Source of the DNA: Kitasatospora fiedleri
Lineage (GTDB): Bacteria > Actinomycetota > Actinomycetes > Streptomycetales > Streptomycetaceae
Assembly (NCBI RefSeq): GCF_948472415.1
Contig: NZ_OX419519.1
Coordinates: 7,841,001-7,905,000 of the forward strand
Length of the DNA: 64,000 bases
Direction: 5' to 3'
The notes under the pieces: model-generated
What the model was told of the DNA's origin: nothing
The model's database searches: none
The model's input: only the letters and a program-made list of their open reading frames with translations
Program-made: the position numbers and the translations under genes
Shown here: one piece after another, positions 21,955 to 30,532 of the stretch
How positions within the stretch are numbered: position 1 is the stretch's first letter
How the letters are laid out: every line of letters begins with the position of its first letter

Positions 21955-22553
21955 ATGAGTCCTCGCAAGTCCGCCGCCGAAGCCGTCGCCACCCGCGCCC
22001 GCATCCTCGACCGCACCCTCGCCCTGGCCGTCGCCACCGGCCTGGAGGGCGTCACCATCGGGTGCTCGCCGACGACCTGGGCATGAGCAAGGCCGGCGTG
22101 ATCGGCCCGTTCGGCACCAAGGAGGAACTCCACCTGGCCGCCGTGGACGAGGCGGTGGCCCGCTTCCAGGAGGCGGTCCTCGCCCCGCTGGCCGGCGCGG
22201 ACCCCGGCACCGGGCGGTTGGTCCGGGCCCACGACGCCTGGTTCGCCTCCATGGCGGCCGACGGGCACGCGGGCTGCCTGCTCACCGCCGTCGCCGCCGA
22301 GTTCGACGCCCGCCCCGGCCCGGTCCGCGACCGGGTCCGCGCGGCGCTCGCGCGCTGGGACGCCTTCGTCCTCGGCGAACTCGACGCGGCGCTCGCCGCC
22401 GGCGAACTGCCCCTCGGCACCGACCCGGCACAACTGCTCTTCGAACTGCGCGGCGTCGCCCTGGCCGCCGACCAGGGCGTCCAGCTCTGGCACGACCCGC
22501 AGGCCCCCGCCCGCGCCCGCCGCGCCGTCCGCCGCCTCCTCACCGCCCCCTGA
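21955..22553 (+). CDS. TetR family transcriptional regulator (one frameshift)
   Basis: The first 36 residues (SPRKSAAEAVATRARILDRT, GLEGVTIG) are in one frame; the rest (VLADDLGMSKAGVIGPFGTK...) continues one base out of phase from about 22064. One extra G in the GGG run at 22061-22063 restores the helix-turn-helix and a protein of about 199 residues. The C-terminal ligand domain (LLTAVAAEFDARPGPVRDRV) resembles the TetR-C domain of the YcdC/nemR-like group. It is divergent from the metallo-hydrolase, the probable target. Confidence 0.87.
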
Positions 22554-22587
22554 CCGCGCGTCACCGCCCCCTGGCCGCGCGTCACCG
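22546..22587. repeat. Two-copy 21-bp tandem repeat at a gene end
   Basis: CCGCCCCCTG-CCGCGCGTCA with one mismatch is present twice, starting at 22546 and 22567. The first copy includes the stop of the TetR gene. Confidence 0.8.
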
Positions 22588-22623
22588 CACCCCTGCGAGC
22601 GCCGGTGCGCCCCACCCCGACCG

Positions 22624-23004
22624 TCAGAGGCTGAGCAGCCCGACGGCGTGACCGTCGTGGTCCACCACCGGCCAGGCGTCCAGGCCCCGGGAGCGCATCG
22701 CGGCGGCCGCGGTGTCGGCGGCCATGTCGGCGGTGGCGAACGGCGCGCGGTCGTGGACGACGTCGCGCACCGGGGTGCGCTCGGTGTACCAGGAGCGGGC
22801 CTGGAACGGCGCGAGGTGCAGGCGGGTCAGCAGCCCGGCGCAGCGGCCCTCCTCGTCGCGGACCAGGAGGTGGTCGGCGCCGGAGCTGTGCAGGATGTCC
22901 ATCGCGGTGTCGACCATGACGTCGTCGCTGATCTGCAGTTCCGGGTGGTTCATGAGATCGCCGACCGTGGTGGCGGTCGTGGGGCGTTCGAGGGCGATGG
23001 TCAT
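22624..23004 (-). CDS. CBS-domain pair protein
   Basis: This 126-residue protein consists of two CBS repeats (TVGDLMNHPELQISDDVMVD and TPVRDVVHDRAPFATADMAAD; WPVVDHDGHAVGLLSL closes the second). Stand-alone CBS pairs bind adenosyl ligands and act as sensors. It is on the same strand as, and 118 bp downstream of, the DEAD-box helicase, so the two may be co-transcribed. Confidence 0.93.
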   Translation of the reverse strand: MTIALERPTTATTVGDLMNHPELQISDDVMVDTAMDILHSSGADHLLVRDEEGRCAGLLTRLHLAPFQARSWYTERTPVRDVVHDRAPFATADMAADTAAAAMRSRGLDAWPVVDHDGHAVGLLSL

Positions 23005-23122
23005 GGCGTGGCTCCTTCTGGTCTCCGCCGCCGGGGCGGCGGTGGTCGGGGCACTGGCGGTGGGACGGCCGGCGGGGTCCGCCGTGGGCCCGGCTCGCGG
23101 CGCGGACCGGGCCCGGCGGGTG

Positions 23123-24640
23123 CTACGCGGCGAGGTCGACCTGCCGGGCCGGCCGGCGGTCGGCGGAACCCCGGGTGCCGCCGCCCACGGCCGTGCGGGT
23201 CTCGCCGGCCCGCCGGTTGCGCCGGGCCCGGCGGCTGCGGCCGGCGGCGGGGCCGCGGCGGGGCCGTTCGACCACGGGAGCGGCGATCACGGTGGGGATG
23301 CCGGTGGGGACGCGGGCGCCGGTGATCCGGCTGAGCTCCTCGTCGCCGGCGCTGACCTCGGTGGTGACGGGGGTGATGGCCGCGGTGGTCATCATCCGGG
23401 CCATCTCGCGGCGCTGGTTGGGCAGGACCAGGGTGACGACGGTGCCGGACTCGCCGGCCCGGGCGGTGCGCCCGCCGCGGTGCAGGTAGTCCTTGTGGTC
23501 GGCGGGCGGGTCCAGGTTGACCACCAGGTCGAGGCCGTCGACGTGGATGCCGCGGGCGGCGACGTCGGTCGCGATCAACGCCGTGACCTGCCCGGACCGG
23601 AACTGCTCCAGGGTCCGGGTGCGCTGCGGCTGGGACTTGCCGCCGTGCAGCGCCGCGGCCTTGACGCCGCTCGCCAACAGGCTGCGCACCAGGCGGTCGG
23701 CGCCGTGCCGGGTGTCGATGAACATGATCACGCCGCCGTCGCGGGCGGCGATGTGCGCGATCGTGGCGTCCTTGTCGGCGTTCCGGACGTGCAGCACGTG
23801 GTGCTCCATGGTGCTGACCGCCCCCGCCGAGGGGTCCACCGCGTGGGTGACCGGGTCCTTGAGGAACTGCCGCACCAGGCGGTCGACGTTGCGGTCCAGG
23901 GTGGCGGAGAACAGCAGGGTCTGGCCGCCCTCGGCGACCTGGTCGAGCAGCCAGGTGACCTGGGGCAGGAAGCCCATGTCGGCCATCTGGTCGGCCTCGT
24001 CCAGCACGGTGGCCTCGACCGCGTCCAGCCGGCAGTCGCCGCGCCGGATCAGGTCGGCGAGCCGGCCGGGCGTGGCCACCACGATCTCCGCGCCGCGGTT
24101 CAGCGCCTGTGCCTGGCGGCCGATCGACATCCCGCCGACCACGGTGGCCAGCCGCAGCCGCACCGCGTGGGCGTACGGGGTGAGCGCCTCGGTGACCTGC
24201 TGGGCCAGCTCGCGGGTCGGGACCAGGACCAGGGCCAGCGGGCTGCGCGGCTCGGCCTGCCGCCCGGCGGTGCGGGCCAGCACGGCCAGGCCGAAGGCCA
24301 GCGTCTTGCCGGAGCCGGTCCGGCCCCGGCCCAGCACGTCACGGCCGGCCAGCGCGTTCGGCAGCGTCGCGCCCTGGATCGGGAACGGCGCCGTGACGCC
24401 CTGGCGGGTCAGCACCGACAGCAGGGCCTTCGGTAGGTCCAGCTGGTCGAAGGACTCGACGGGCGGCAGCGCCGGGGTGGTGCTCACCGGCATCGCGAAC
24501 TCGCCCTGCGGCGAAGCACTTTGACGGCCACCGCGGCCGGCGGGGCGCCGACCGGAGCCGGCCTGCCGGCCGCCGTGCGAGGAGCCGGAGCGGGAGCCGG
24601 CGTTCTGCTGGGCGTACGGGGAGCGACTGGAGCGATTCAT
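23123..24640 (-). CDS. DEAD-box RNA helicase
   Basis: The 505-residue protein has a basic, Gly/Ser/Arg-rich N-terminus and the helicase core: Q motif FPIQGATLPNALAGRDVLG, Walker A GRGRTGSGKT, PTRELAQQV, TPGRLADL, LDEADQMADMGF, LFSATLDRN, ALIATDVAARGIHVDGLDLV and HRGGRTARAG. The C-terminal tail is Arg-rich and probably binds RNA. Helicases of this type unwind structured RNA in the cold. It lies downstream of a cold-shock gene on the same strand, separated by a terminator and a leader of about 320 bp. Confidence 0.95.
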   Translation of the reverse strand: MNRSSRSPYAQQNAGSRSGSSHGGRQAGSGRRPAGRGGRQSASPQGEFAMPVSTTPALPPVESFDQLDLPKALLSVLTRQGVTAPFPIQGATLPNALAGRDVLGRGRTGSGKTLAFGLAVLARTAGRQAEPRSPLALVLVPTRELAQQVTEALTPYAHAVRLRLATVVGGMSIGRQAQALNRGAEIVVATPGRLADLIRRGDCRLDAVEATVLDEADQMADMGFLPQVTWLLDQVAEGGQTLLFSATLDRNVDRLVRQFLKDPVTHAVDPSAGAVSTMEHHVLHVRNADKDATIAHIAARDGGVIMFIDTRHGADRLVRSLLASGVKAAALHGGKSQPQRTRTLEQFRSGQVTALIATDVAARGIHVDGLDLVVNLDPPADHKDYLHRGGRTARAGESGTVVTLVLPNQRREMARMMTTAAITPVTTEVSAGDEELSRITGARVPTGIPTVIAAPVVERPRRGPAAGRSRRARRNRRAGETRTAVGGGTRGSADRRPARQVDLAA

Positions 24641-24957
24641 GCGGAAAACCTTCCTCGGGTCGGCGCGTCACGAGGAAGGCTCCGTGGCGCGGGGCGCCGG
24701 CGGAGACCGCAAGGGAACGGGCCGGAAGTGTGACGGGTGGAACGTGGACGGCAGAACCGTGCGGCACGTCACCCGCGGTCGGCGCTCACCGCAAGGGGGC
24801 GGGAGCGCGCAACCGCGAACCGTGAGACGTCACAGCGGGACGTCACGGCGGGGCGCCGATCCGGGCGCGACGCCGTGCGTCTCGCGCGGGGATGGCCGCC
24901 GGTGGCGGAGCCTGGGGGAGGCCCGAACGGGCCGGGAACGCGCCGATGGCGCAATGC
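24641..24957 (-). other. Long non-coding leader of the DEAD-box helicase
   Basis: About 320 bp upstream of the helicase start show no coding pattern on either strand. The stretch has two direct copies of GACGTCAC (near 24827 and 24841) and several GC-rich inverted segments. It is consistent with a structured, possibly cold-responsive 5' UTR. Confidence 0.5.
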
Positions 24958-24999
24958 CGAGGGGCCCGCACCGGGCATGTACGCGGTGCGGGCCCCTCG
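24958..24999 (-). terminator. Terminator after the cold-shock gene
   Basis: The arms CGAGGGGCCCGCACCG (24958-24973) and CGGTGCGGGCCCCTCG (24984-24999) are a perfect 16-bp inverted repeat with a 10-nt loop, 26 bp beyond the cold-shock stop. No T tract follows, but the stem is very stable. Confidence 0.85.
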
Positions 25000-25025
25000 C
25001 TGCTGGGCGGGTGCCGGAGCAGGAA

Positions 25026-25229
25026 CTACAGCGGACGGATGTTCTCGGCCTGCGGGCCCTTCTGGCCCTGCGTGACGTCGAACTCGACCTTCTGGCCCTC
25101 GAGCAGCTCGCGGAAGCCGTTGGCGTTGATGTTCGAGTAGTGGGCGAACACGTCAGGACCGCCGCCCTCCTGCTCGATGAAGCCGAAGCCCTTTTCCGCG
25201 TTGAACCACTTCACGGTGCCATTAGTCAT
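25026..25229 (-). CDS. Cold-shock protein (CspA/ScoF type)
   Basis: This 67-residue protein is a canonical cold-shock domain: GTVKWFNAEKGFGFIEQEG with RNP1, then DVFAHYSNI with RNP2, and QKGPQAENIRPL at the end. It binds single-stranded RNA or DNA and melts secondary structure at low temperature. The ATG is preceded by AGGAG within a leader of more than 100 nt that contains a terminator-like hairpin. The DEAD-box helicase downstream is a natural functional partner. Confidence 0.97.
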   Translation of the reverse strand: MTNGTVKWFNAEKGFGFIEQEGGGPDVFAHYSNINANGFRELLEGQKVEFDVTQGQKGPQAENIRPL

Positions 25230-25320
25230 AAATAAATCTCCTTCTTGGGCTGTCCGGAACCCGCACCTCGCGGGCCCCGAGTCGCCGAGATGAGCACCCA
25301 CCCGGCGAAGAGCCGGGAAA

Positions 25321-25353
25321 CAAAAATGCGCCTGCGGAACATCAGCAGGCGCA
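25321..25353 (-). promoter_or_regulatory. Terminator-like hairpin in the cold-shock leader
   Basis: On the minus strand TGCGCCTGC and GCAGGCGCA form a perfect 9-bp stem with a 9-nt loop, directly followed by TTTTTG. This has the form of an intrinsic terminator and sits about 95 nt before the cold-shock ATG, inside the likely 5' UTR. It could be an attenuator or cold-sensing structure. Confidence 0.7.
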
Positions 25354-25506
25354 CACAGATTTCATGGGAACCATTACTGCAACTAAGACGACTGTAACAG
25401 GCCCGGGTCCGCCGCGGGGGGATATTTCCCCGCGGGTTTTTTCCGGAGCCCTCCCGAGGGGCGCCGGCACCGCCTCGGCCCCGGCCCCCCGGGGCGGTCT
25501 GCGAGG

Positions 25507-26325
25507 ATGGCCCGCATGGACGTGCGGAGCAGGAACCACGTGACGGTGACCGGCCCCACCGGCGCGCCCGTGGTGGTGCTGGCGCACGGCTTCGGGTGCG
25601 ACCAGAACATGTGGCGCCTGGTGGTGCCGGCGCTGGAGCGGGACTTCACCGTGGTCCTCTTCGACCACGTGGGCTCGGGGAACTCGCAGCGGTCGGCCTG
25701 GGACCCGGACCGCTACGGGACGCTGGCCGGGTACGCCGACGACGTGCTGGAGGTGTGCCGGGAGGTGGCACCGGGGCCGGTCACCTTCGTGGGGCACTCG
25801 GTCAGCGCGATGATGGGCGTCCTGGCCGCCGCCCGCGCGCCGGAGTCGTTCGGCGGCCTGGTGCTGCTCGCCCCGTCCCCCCGCTTCGTCGACGACCCGG
25901 CCACGGGCTACCGGGGCGGGTTCAGCGCCGCCGACATCGACGAGCTGCTGGAGTCGCTGGACGCCAACTACCTCGGCTGGTCCGGCGCGGTGGCCCCGGT
26001 GATCATGGGCAACCCGGAACGGCCCGAGCTGGCCGAGGAGTTGACCAACAGCTTCTGCCGCACCGACCCGGAGATCGCGCGGTCCTTCGCCCGGGTCACG
26101 TTCCTCTCCGACCACCGCGCCGACCTCGCCGCGGTACGGGTGCCCACCCTGGTCGCCCAGTGCTCGCACGACGCGATCGCCCCGCCCGAGGTGGGCGCGT
26201 TCGTCCACGCGCAGGTGCCGGGCAGCCGGCTGGTCACGCTGAACGCGACCGGGCACTGCCCCCAACTGGCCGCCCCGCAGGAGACCGCCGCGGCGATCGC
26301 CGCCTTCGCCGGGGCCGCCCGGTGA
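25507..26325 (+). CDS. RsbQ-like alpha/beta hydrolase
   Basis: The 272-residue protein has the alpha/beta-hydrolase fold with HGFGCDQNMWR (oxyanion loop), the nucleophile in FVGHSVSAMMG, Asp in QCSHDAIAP and His in ATGHCPQL. Spacing and sequence match RsbQ, the cofactor of the energy-stress phosphatase RsbP in Bacillus. Consistent with that, its stop overlaps (GTGA) the start of a PAS-PP2C phosphatase. A start three codons later (ATG 25516) is also possible. Confidence 0.92.
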   Translation: MARMDVRSRNHVTVTGPTGAPVVVLAHGFGCDQNMWRLVVPALERDFTVVLFDHVGSGNSQRSAWDPDRYGTLAGYADDVLEVCREVAPGPVTFVGHSVSAMMGVLAAARAPESFGGLVLLAPSPRFVDDPATGYRGGFSAADIDELLESLDANYLGWSGAVAPVIMGNPERPELAEELTNSFCRTDPEIARSFARVTFLSDHRADLAAVRVPTLVAQCSHDAIAPPEVGAFVHAQVPGSRLVTLNATGHCPQLAAPQETAAAIAAFAGAAR

Positions 26326-27577
26326 GACGCGCGCCCGGCGAGCGGGCGGGCGACGGGAAACCGGCCCGGGACGACACCCCGGCCGACGAGGCCGCCCGGT
26401 TCTCCGCCCTGCTGGAGGACAGCGTCGAGGACCTCTACGAACACGCCCCGTGCGGCTACCTCTCCACCCTGCTGGACGGCCGGATCGCCAAGGTCAACAC
26501 CACCCTGCTGGACTGGCTCGGCTACCGCCGCGACGACCTGGTGGGCCGGATGGCCTTCACCGACCTGCTGACCGTCGGCGGCCGCCTCTACCACGAGACC
26601 CACTTCGCCCCGCTGCTGCGGATGCAGGGCGAGGTCAGCGGCATCGCCCTGGAACTCAGGGCCGCCGACGGCTCCCGGCTGCCCGTCATGGTCACCTCGA
26701 CGGTCAAGACCGGCGGCGACGGACAGCCCCTGCTGATCCGCACCACCGTCTTCGACGCCCGCGACCGCCGCGCCTACGAGACCGAACTGCTGCGCGCCGC
26801 CAGGAGGCGGACCGGGAACGCGACCGCCTCAAGCTGCTCAACACCACCCTGCAGAAGACCCTGCTGCCGCCCGCGCTGGCGAACGTCCCCGGCCTGGACG
26901 TCGCCGCGCACTACCACATCGCCTCCGTCGACGAGGTCGGCGGCGACTTCTACGACCTGTTCCCGCTGGCCGCCGGAGCCTGGGGCCTGTTCCTGGGCGA
27001 CGTGTGCGGCAAGGGCGCCGCCGCGGCCGCCGTCACCTCGCTGGCCCGCTACACGCTGCGCGCCGCCGCCGTCTACGACCCGGACCCGGCCGCCGTCCTG
27101 CGCAACCTCAACACCGTCCTCCACCACGAGTACCACGGCCCCGACCCCCGCTTCTGCACCGTCCTCTTCGGACGGCTCACCCCCGACCCCCGGGGCGGCT
27201 TCCGGATCACCCTGGCCAGCGGCGGACACCCCCCGGCCCTGCTGCTGCGCGCCGACGGCACCGCCGACCACCTCCCCACCCCCGGCGGCCAGCTCGTCGG
27301 CGCCTTCGCCGAGGCCCACATCGCCACCACCGCCATCCACCTCGCCCCCGGCGACACCCTCCTGCTCTACACCGACGGCCTCACCGAAGCCCGCACCACC
27401 ACCCCCGGCGGCGAGGACCGCTACGGCGACGACGCACTCCTCGACTTCGCCCGCGCCCTCGCCCCCACCACCGCCTCCGCCACCGTCGACGCGATCCGCG
27501 ACCTGCTCGACACCTTCGGCACCGGCGTCGACGACGACACCGCCGTCCTCGCCATCCACGTGCCCCGCACCCCGTAG
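26322..27577 (+). CDS. RsbP-like PAS-PP2C (SpoIIE-type) phosphatase (one frameshift)
   Basis: The N-terminal PAS domain (YEHAPCGYLSTLLDGRIAKV, LGYRRDDLVGRMAFTDLL) is in one frame. The linker and PP2C domain (KLLNTTLQKTLLPPALANVP, DEVGGDFYDLFPL, LFLGDVCGKGAAAAAV, LYTDGLTEAR, DDDTAVLAIHV) are in the next. One C missing near 26803 (GCCGCCAGGAG) explains the shift; repaired length is about 418 residues. The metal-binding GGDFYD and GDVCGKG motifs are intact. By analogy with Bacillus RsbP it dephosphorylates an anti-anti-sigma factor under energy stress; coupling with the RsbQ-like gene supports this. Confidence 0.9.
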
Positions 27578-27738
27578 CCGGCCACCTGCCGCCGCCACCG
27601 CGCCCCGGCCGTCCCGCCCGAACCGGCAGCCGTGCCACCCCACCTGATCGGACGTCGGAAAATCCGAGGGGTTTGGAAACCCGAGAAAAGCGAAGACGAC
27701 TCCCGTCACCGACCGTTCTCGTGGAGGTAGGGAAACAC

Positions 27739-28017
27739 ATGAGCATCATCGCCTGGATACTGATCGGTCTGATCGCCGGTGCCATCGCGAAGGCCCTGAT
27801 GCCGGGCAAGGACCCGGGCGGCATCATCATCACGATGCTGATCGGCATCGCGGGCGGCCTGCTCGGCGGCTGGCTCGGCAAGGTCATCTTCGGCGTCGAC
27901 TCCATCGACGGCTTCTTCGACCTCTCCACCTGGGTCGCCGCCATCGTCGGCTCGGTCATCCTGCTGATCGTCTACCGCATGGTCACCGGCAACAAGCACC
28001 ACCACAGCCACGCCTGA
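27739..28017 (+). CDS. GlsB/YeaQ/YmgE family membrane protein
   Basis: This 92-residue hydrophobic protein has three membrane segments and the family pattern IAWILIGLIAGAIAKALMPG, GGIIITMLIGIAGGLLGGWL and WVAAIVGSVILLIVYRM. It ends in a His-rich tail (GNKHHHSHA). The family is linked to general stress responses; the older name is transglycosylase-associated protein. GGAGGTAGGG lies just upstream of the ATG, and a strong terminator follows. Confidence 0.93.
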   Translation: MSIIAWILIGLIAGAIAKALMPGKDPGGIIITMLIGIAGGLLGGWLGKVIFGVDSIDGFFDLSTWVAAIVGSVILLIVYRMVTGNKHHHSHA

Positions 28018-28023
28018 TCCCCC

Positions 28024-28081
28024 CCGACAAGCCCCCGCAGTGCCCCCCACCACAAGGGGGGCCGCTGCGGGGGGCTTGTCG
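28024..28081 (+). terminator. Strong nested terminator hairpin
   Basis: CGACAAGCCCCCGCAG at 28025 pairs with CTGCGGGGGGCTTGTCG ending at 28081 (one bulge), and CCCCC/GGGGG pair inside it. It directly follows the stop of the GlsB-like gene. Confidence 0.85.
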
Positions 28082-28232
28082 TGTGAACACCGCCGGCGCC
28101 TTCCGCGTCCCCCTGCACCCCGGGCCGAACCGGTACGTGACCCCGGAGCCGGACTGAGTACGCGTGCTCAGGTACCTCCCGCCGGGGCCCACCAGGATGG
28201 CTGACGTCACAACAGCTGGGGAGGGGACAACC

Positions 28233-28643
28233 ATGAAGTGTGCGAAGGCTTTCGGCGCAGCGGCACTGGCGCTGTGCACGGTGACCGGCCTCGGCGCCGG
28301 CCCGGCCGGCGCGAGCGACGGCGTCGCGCTGCCGTACCCCGGGCCGGACGGCGTGGTGTGGGTGAACGGCCAGGTCGGGGACGGCGGTCTGGTGTCGGGC
28401 GGGACGTCGAAGAGCCTGCCGACCGTTCTGACCGTGGCCTGCGAAGGCGGCGGCAGCGTCCAGGCGACGATGGAGTCCCAGCAGACCCGGGTCGCCGCCT
28501 TCACCGTGGACTGCCCGGTGGGCACCACCGGAGTCGGCTCCGCCACCATGGCACCGGGCCTGGTCGAGGGGTCCTTCTCCGTAGGCATCGACGCCTCCGC
28601 CGACACGACCGGCTGGGCCCTGGTGGTGACCCAGCCGGAGTAA
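28233..28643 (+). CDS. Small secreted protein
   Basis: The 136-residue product has a clear signal peptide (KCAKAFGAAALALCTVTGLG, probable cleavage after GPAGA). The mature part is a glycine- and valine-rich domain with two cysteines (VACEGG and VDCPVG) that may pair. Its ending SADTTGWALVVTQPE looks like a beta-sandwich strand. GAGGGGAC precedes the ATG. I do not recognise the family. Confidence 0.78.
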   Translation: MKCAKAFGAAALALCTVTGLGAGPAGASDGVALPYPGPDGVVWVNGQVGDGGLVSGGTSKSLPTVLTVACEGGGSVQATMESQQTRVAAFTVDCPVGTTGVGSATMAPGLVEGSFSVGIDASADTTGWALVVTQPE

Positions 28644-29019
28644 CACCCGGCGACACCACCCCCGCCCGGGCCGACGCCAACCACCCTACGGAACAGGCAC
28701 TTTGCCCGTACGACGAACGCCGCCCGACACGGCGTGGCCTCCACCCGGCACGGCACCGTCGTCACCCGACCGCCGCGTCGCACCACCACACGTACAGCGC
28801 GAACTGGATCGCCATCAAGAGGAGTTGAACGAAAGCCGGGCTCTTCCGGTCGGTGCGTCAAGGCGGCCGGTTCCGTGGCGGCAGGGAAAGCGCGGACCGG
28901 ATCGGCGGCCGCAGCCGGGCCGGTAAGCGGCCCGCAAGTGCCGTGTTGGACCGGCTGCGACAACAGCTGTTGGTCCGTCCCGTTTTGGGAGGTGGGACAG
29001 GCCGGTTTGTCAGACGGCG
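28644..29019. other. Gap without recognisable gene
   Basis: About 375 bp contain only short out-of-phase reading frames with no similarity I recognise and no clear hairpin. The stretch is slightly less GC-rich than its neighbours. Confidence 0.5.
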
Positions 29020-29757
29020 TCAGTTGGCCCGCGTCAGGTCGGGGGCGGTGCCCGGCGGGACCTGTTGCCCGTGGGGGTCGGCTGGGTGTTCCGCTTGCTG
29101 CCGGGCGGCGGCGTGCGGTGTTCGGCCCCGTCGCACCACCCGGACGAGTCGGCGTCCCAGGAGGAGGTAGCCGAGGACGGCGCCGCCGGTGTTGAGGATG
29201 ATGTCGTCGACGTCGAAGGCCCGGCCGGTGAGGAGTGCGCCCTGGACCACCTCGACCAGCAGCATCAGCGCCGCGGTGGCCAGCAGAATCCGGAACAGGC
29301 CGCGGGCCTTGGGCCAGAGCACCGGCAGCAGCAGTCCGAACGGCGCGCCGAGCAGGACGTTCCCGCCCACCTGCCGCAGGGCGTCCGGCACGGTGGCGTG
29401 CCACAGGTAGTGGCGCAGCGAGTTGCCGGGCCGCAGGTTGTCGTGGACGTGGCCGACCGCGCCGGGCTCGGGTACCAGGGTGATCCGGGCCAGCGCGGCC
29501 GCGAAGGCCACCGACGCCAGGAGGGCGGCGACCAGGACGAGCCATCGGGCGGCGACCGCGATCCACCGCCGCCTCCCGGCCGACTCGCAGCCGACCGCAG
29601 CCGCGGCCTCAGCGTCCCCGACGGCCCGGCCCGCCGTGCGGGGCTCCGCCCTATCCGGCGGCACCGCGTCACGCTCCCGGCCGGTCACCTGCTCGCCCGT
29701 CCCCGCGTACCCGCTCTGCGGTCGCCTCCCACTCGCATCGACGATCCTTGCTGCCAC
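29020..29757 (-). CDS. VanZ-like membrane protein
   Basis: The roughly 245-residue protein has four hydrophobic segments (LVLVAALLASVAFAAALAR, VGGNVLLGAPFGLLLPVL, LLATAALMLLVEVVQGALL, LNTGGAVLGYLLLG). It carries the VanZ signature region DNLRPGNSLRHYLW and FDVDDIILNTGG. VanZ-like proteins are associated with cell-envelope and lipoglycopeptide tolerance, but most are uncharacterised. The GTG at 29757 was chosen because GAGGGGA lies 8 bases upstream; an in-frame ATG at 29841 would add a non-conserved stretch. No van cluster is nearby. Confidence 0.85.
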   Translation of the reverse strand: MAARIVDASGRRPQSGYAGTGEQVTGRERDAVPPDRAEPRTAGRAVGDAEAAAAVGCESAGRRRWIAVAARWLVLVAALLASVAFAAALARITLVPEPGAVGHVHDNLRPGNSLRHYLWHATVPDALRQVGGNVLLGAPFGLLLPVLWPKARGLFRILLATAALMLLVEVVQGALLTGRAFDVDDIILNTGGAVLGYLLLGRRLVRVVRRGRTPHAAARQQAEHPADPHGQQVPPGTAPDLTRAN

Positions 29758-29862
29758 GCCTTCCCCTCTTGTCTGTCCGCGCAGTTGTGCGCGGCTCTTT
29801 ATGTGCGTGTGGGGCCCGCCCGACGGCCGGGCGGGCCCCACAGACGAACCACTGGGTGGTGG

Positions 29863-30036
29863 TCAGTCCTTGAAGGCGTCCTTGACGTGCTCGCCGGCCT
29901 GCTTGAGGTCGCCCCTGGCCTGGTCGACCTTGCCCTCGGACTCCAGGCGCTCATTGCCGGCCACCTTGCCGGCGGCTTCCTTGGCCTTGCCCTTGGCCTT
30001 GTCGGCCATGTTCCCGATCTTGTCGCCCGTGCTCAT
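29863..30036 (-). CDS. CsbD family stress protein
   Basis: This 57-residue protein matches CsbD: it starts STGDKIGNMADKAKGKAKEA, then AGKVAGNERLESEGKVDQAR and ends with DLKQAGEHVKDAFKD. CsbD-like proteins are abundant under general stress and controlled by sigma-B in Bacillus; their molecular role is unknown. It is very hydrophilic and probably unstructured or helical. It is divergent from a small hydrophobic protein gene across 150 bp. Confidence 0.93.
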   Translation of the reverse strand: MSTGDKIGNMADKAKGKAKEAAGKVAGNERLESEGKVDQARGDLKQAGEHVKDAFKD

Positions 30037-30186
30037 CGGATTCTCCTCGTTGCTGCTCGCCTACCCCGGTGCCCCCACCGTGGTGTCGGACCCAGCGCAT
30101 GCCCGCCCGGACGGTTCTGATTCATGTGAATATTCGGCCAGCTCAGGGGCACACTGCGCTCCGACAACGACTGCGTGGAGGTCACC

Positions 30187-30357
30187 ATGGTTCCCCTTCT
30201 TCTGGTTCTGCTGCTGGCGCTGATCCTGTTTGGCGCCGGGTTCGCGCTCAAGGCCCTGTGGTGGGTGGCGATCATCGTGCTGGTGGTGTGGGTGGTGGGC
30301 TTCGTCGCCCGCGGCACCAACGCCGGTGGCAGCCGCGGCCGCTGGTACCGCTGGTAG
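30187..30357 (+). CDS. Small hydrophobic membrane peptide
   Basis: The 56-residue product is almost entirely membrane segments (LLLVLLLALILFGAGFALKA, then WWVAIIVLVVWVVGFVARG) followed by a basic tail (GGSRGRWYRW). A GGAGG ribosome site at 30176 supports the ATG at 30187. Such DUF-type hydrophobic peptides are common in streptomycetes beside stress genes. A hairpin terminator follows. Confidence 0.85.
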   Translation: MVPLLLVLLLALILFGAGFALKALWWVAIIVLVVWVVGFVARGTNAGGSRGRWYRW

Positions 30358-30398
30358 CCGACGGCCAGGACAGCACCCCGGAGCGACCGGGCACCGAG

Positions 30399-30427
30399 CG
30401 GGGCCCGCGCACTAGCGCGGGCCCCGC
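30399..30427 (+). terminator. Terminator hairpin after hydrophobic peptide gene
   Basis: CGGGGCCCGCG and CGCGGGCCCCG are perfect 11-bp arms with a 6-nt loop (CACTAG), about 40 bp after the stop. Confidence 0.8.
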
Positions 30428-30532
30428 TCCCGTACGCCCGCCCGCCCCTCCGGGACCGGCCACCGGACCGCGACCCCGCATCGGCCGGCCGAACGGGGCC
30501 CGCAGGCATGCGCGGCGATTCACGGGTTGGAC

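Noticed and set aside
29758..29841. N-terminal extension of the VanZ-like protein from ATG 29841
   Set aside because: The added residues are not protein-family-like, and a good ribosome site precedes the GTG at 29757.
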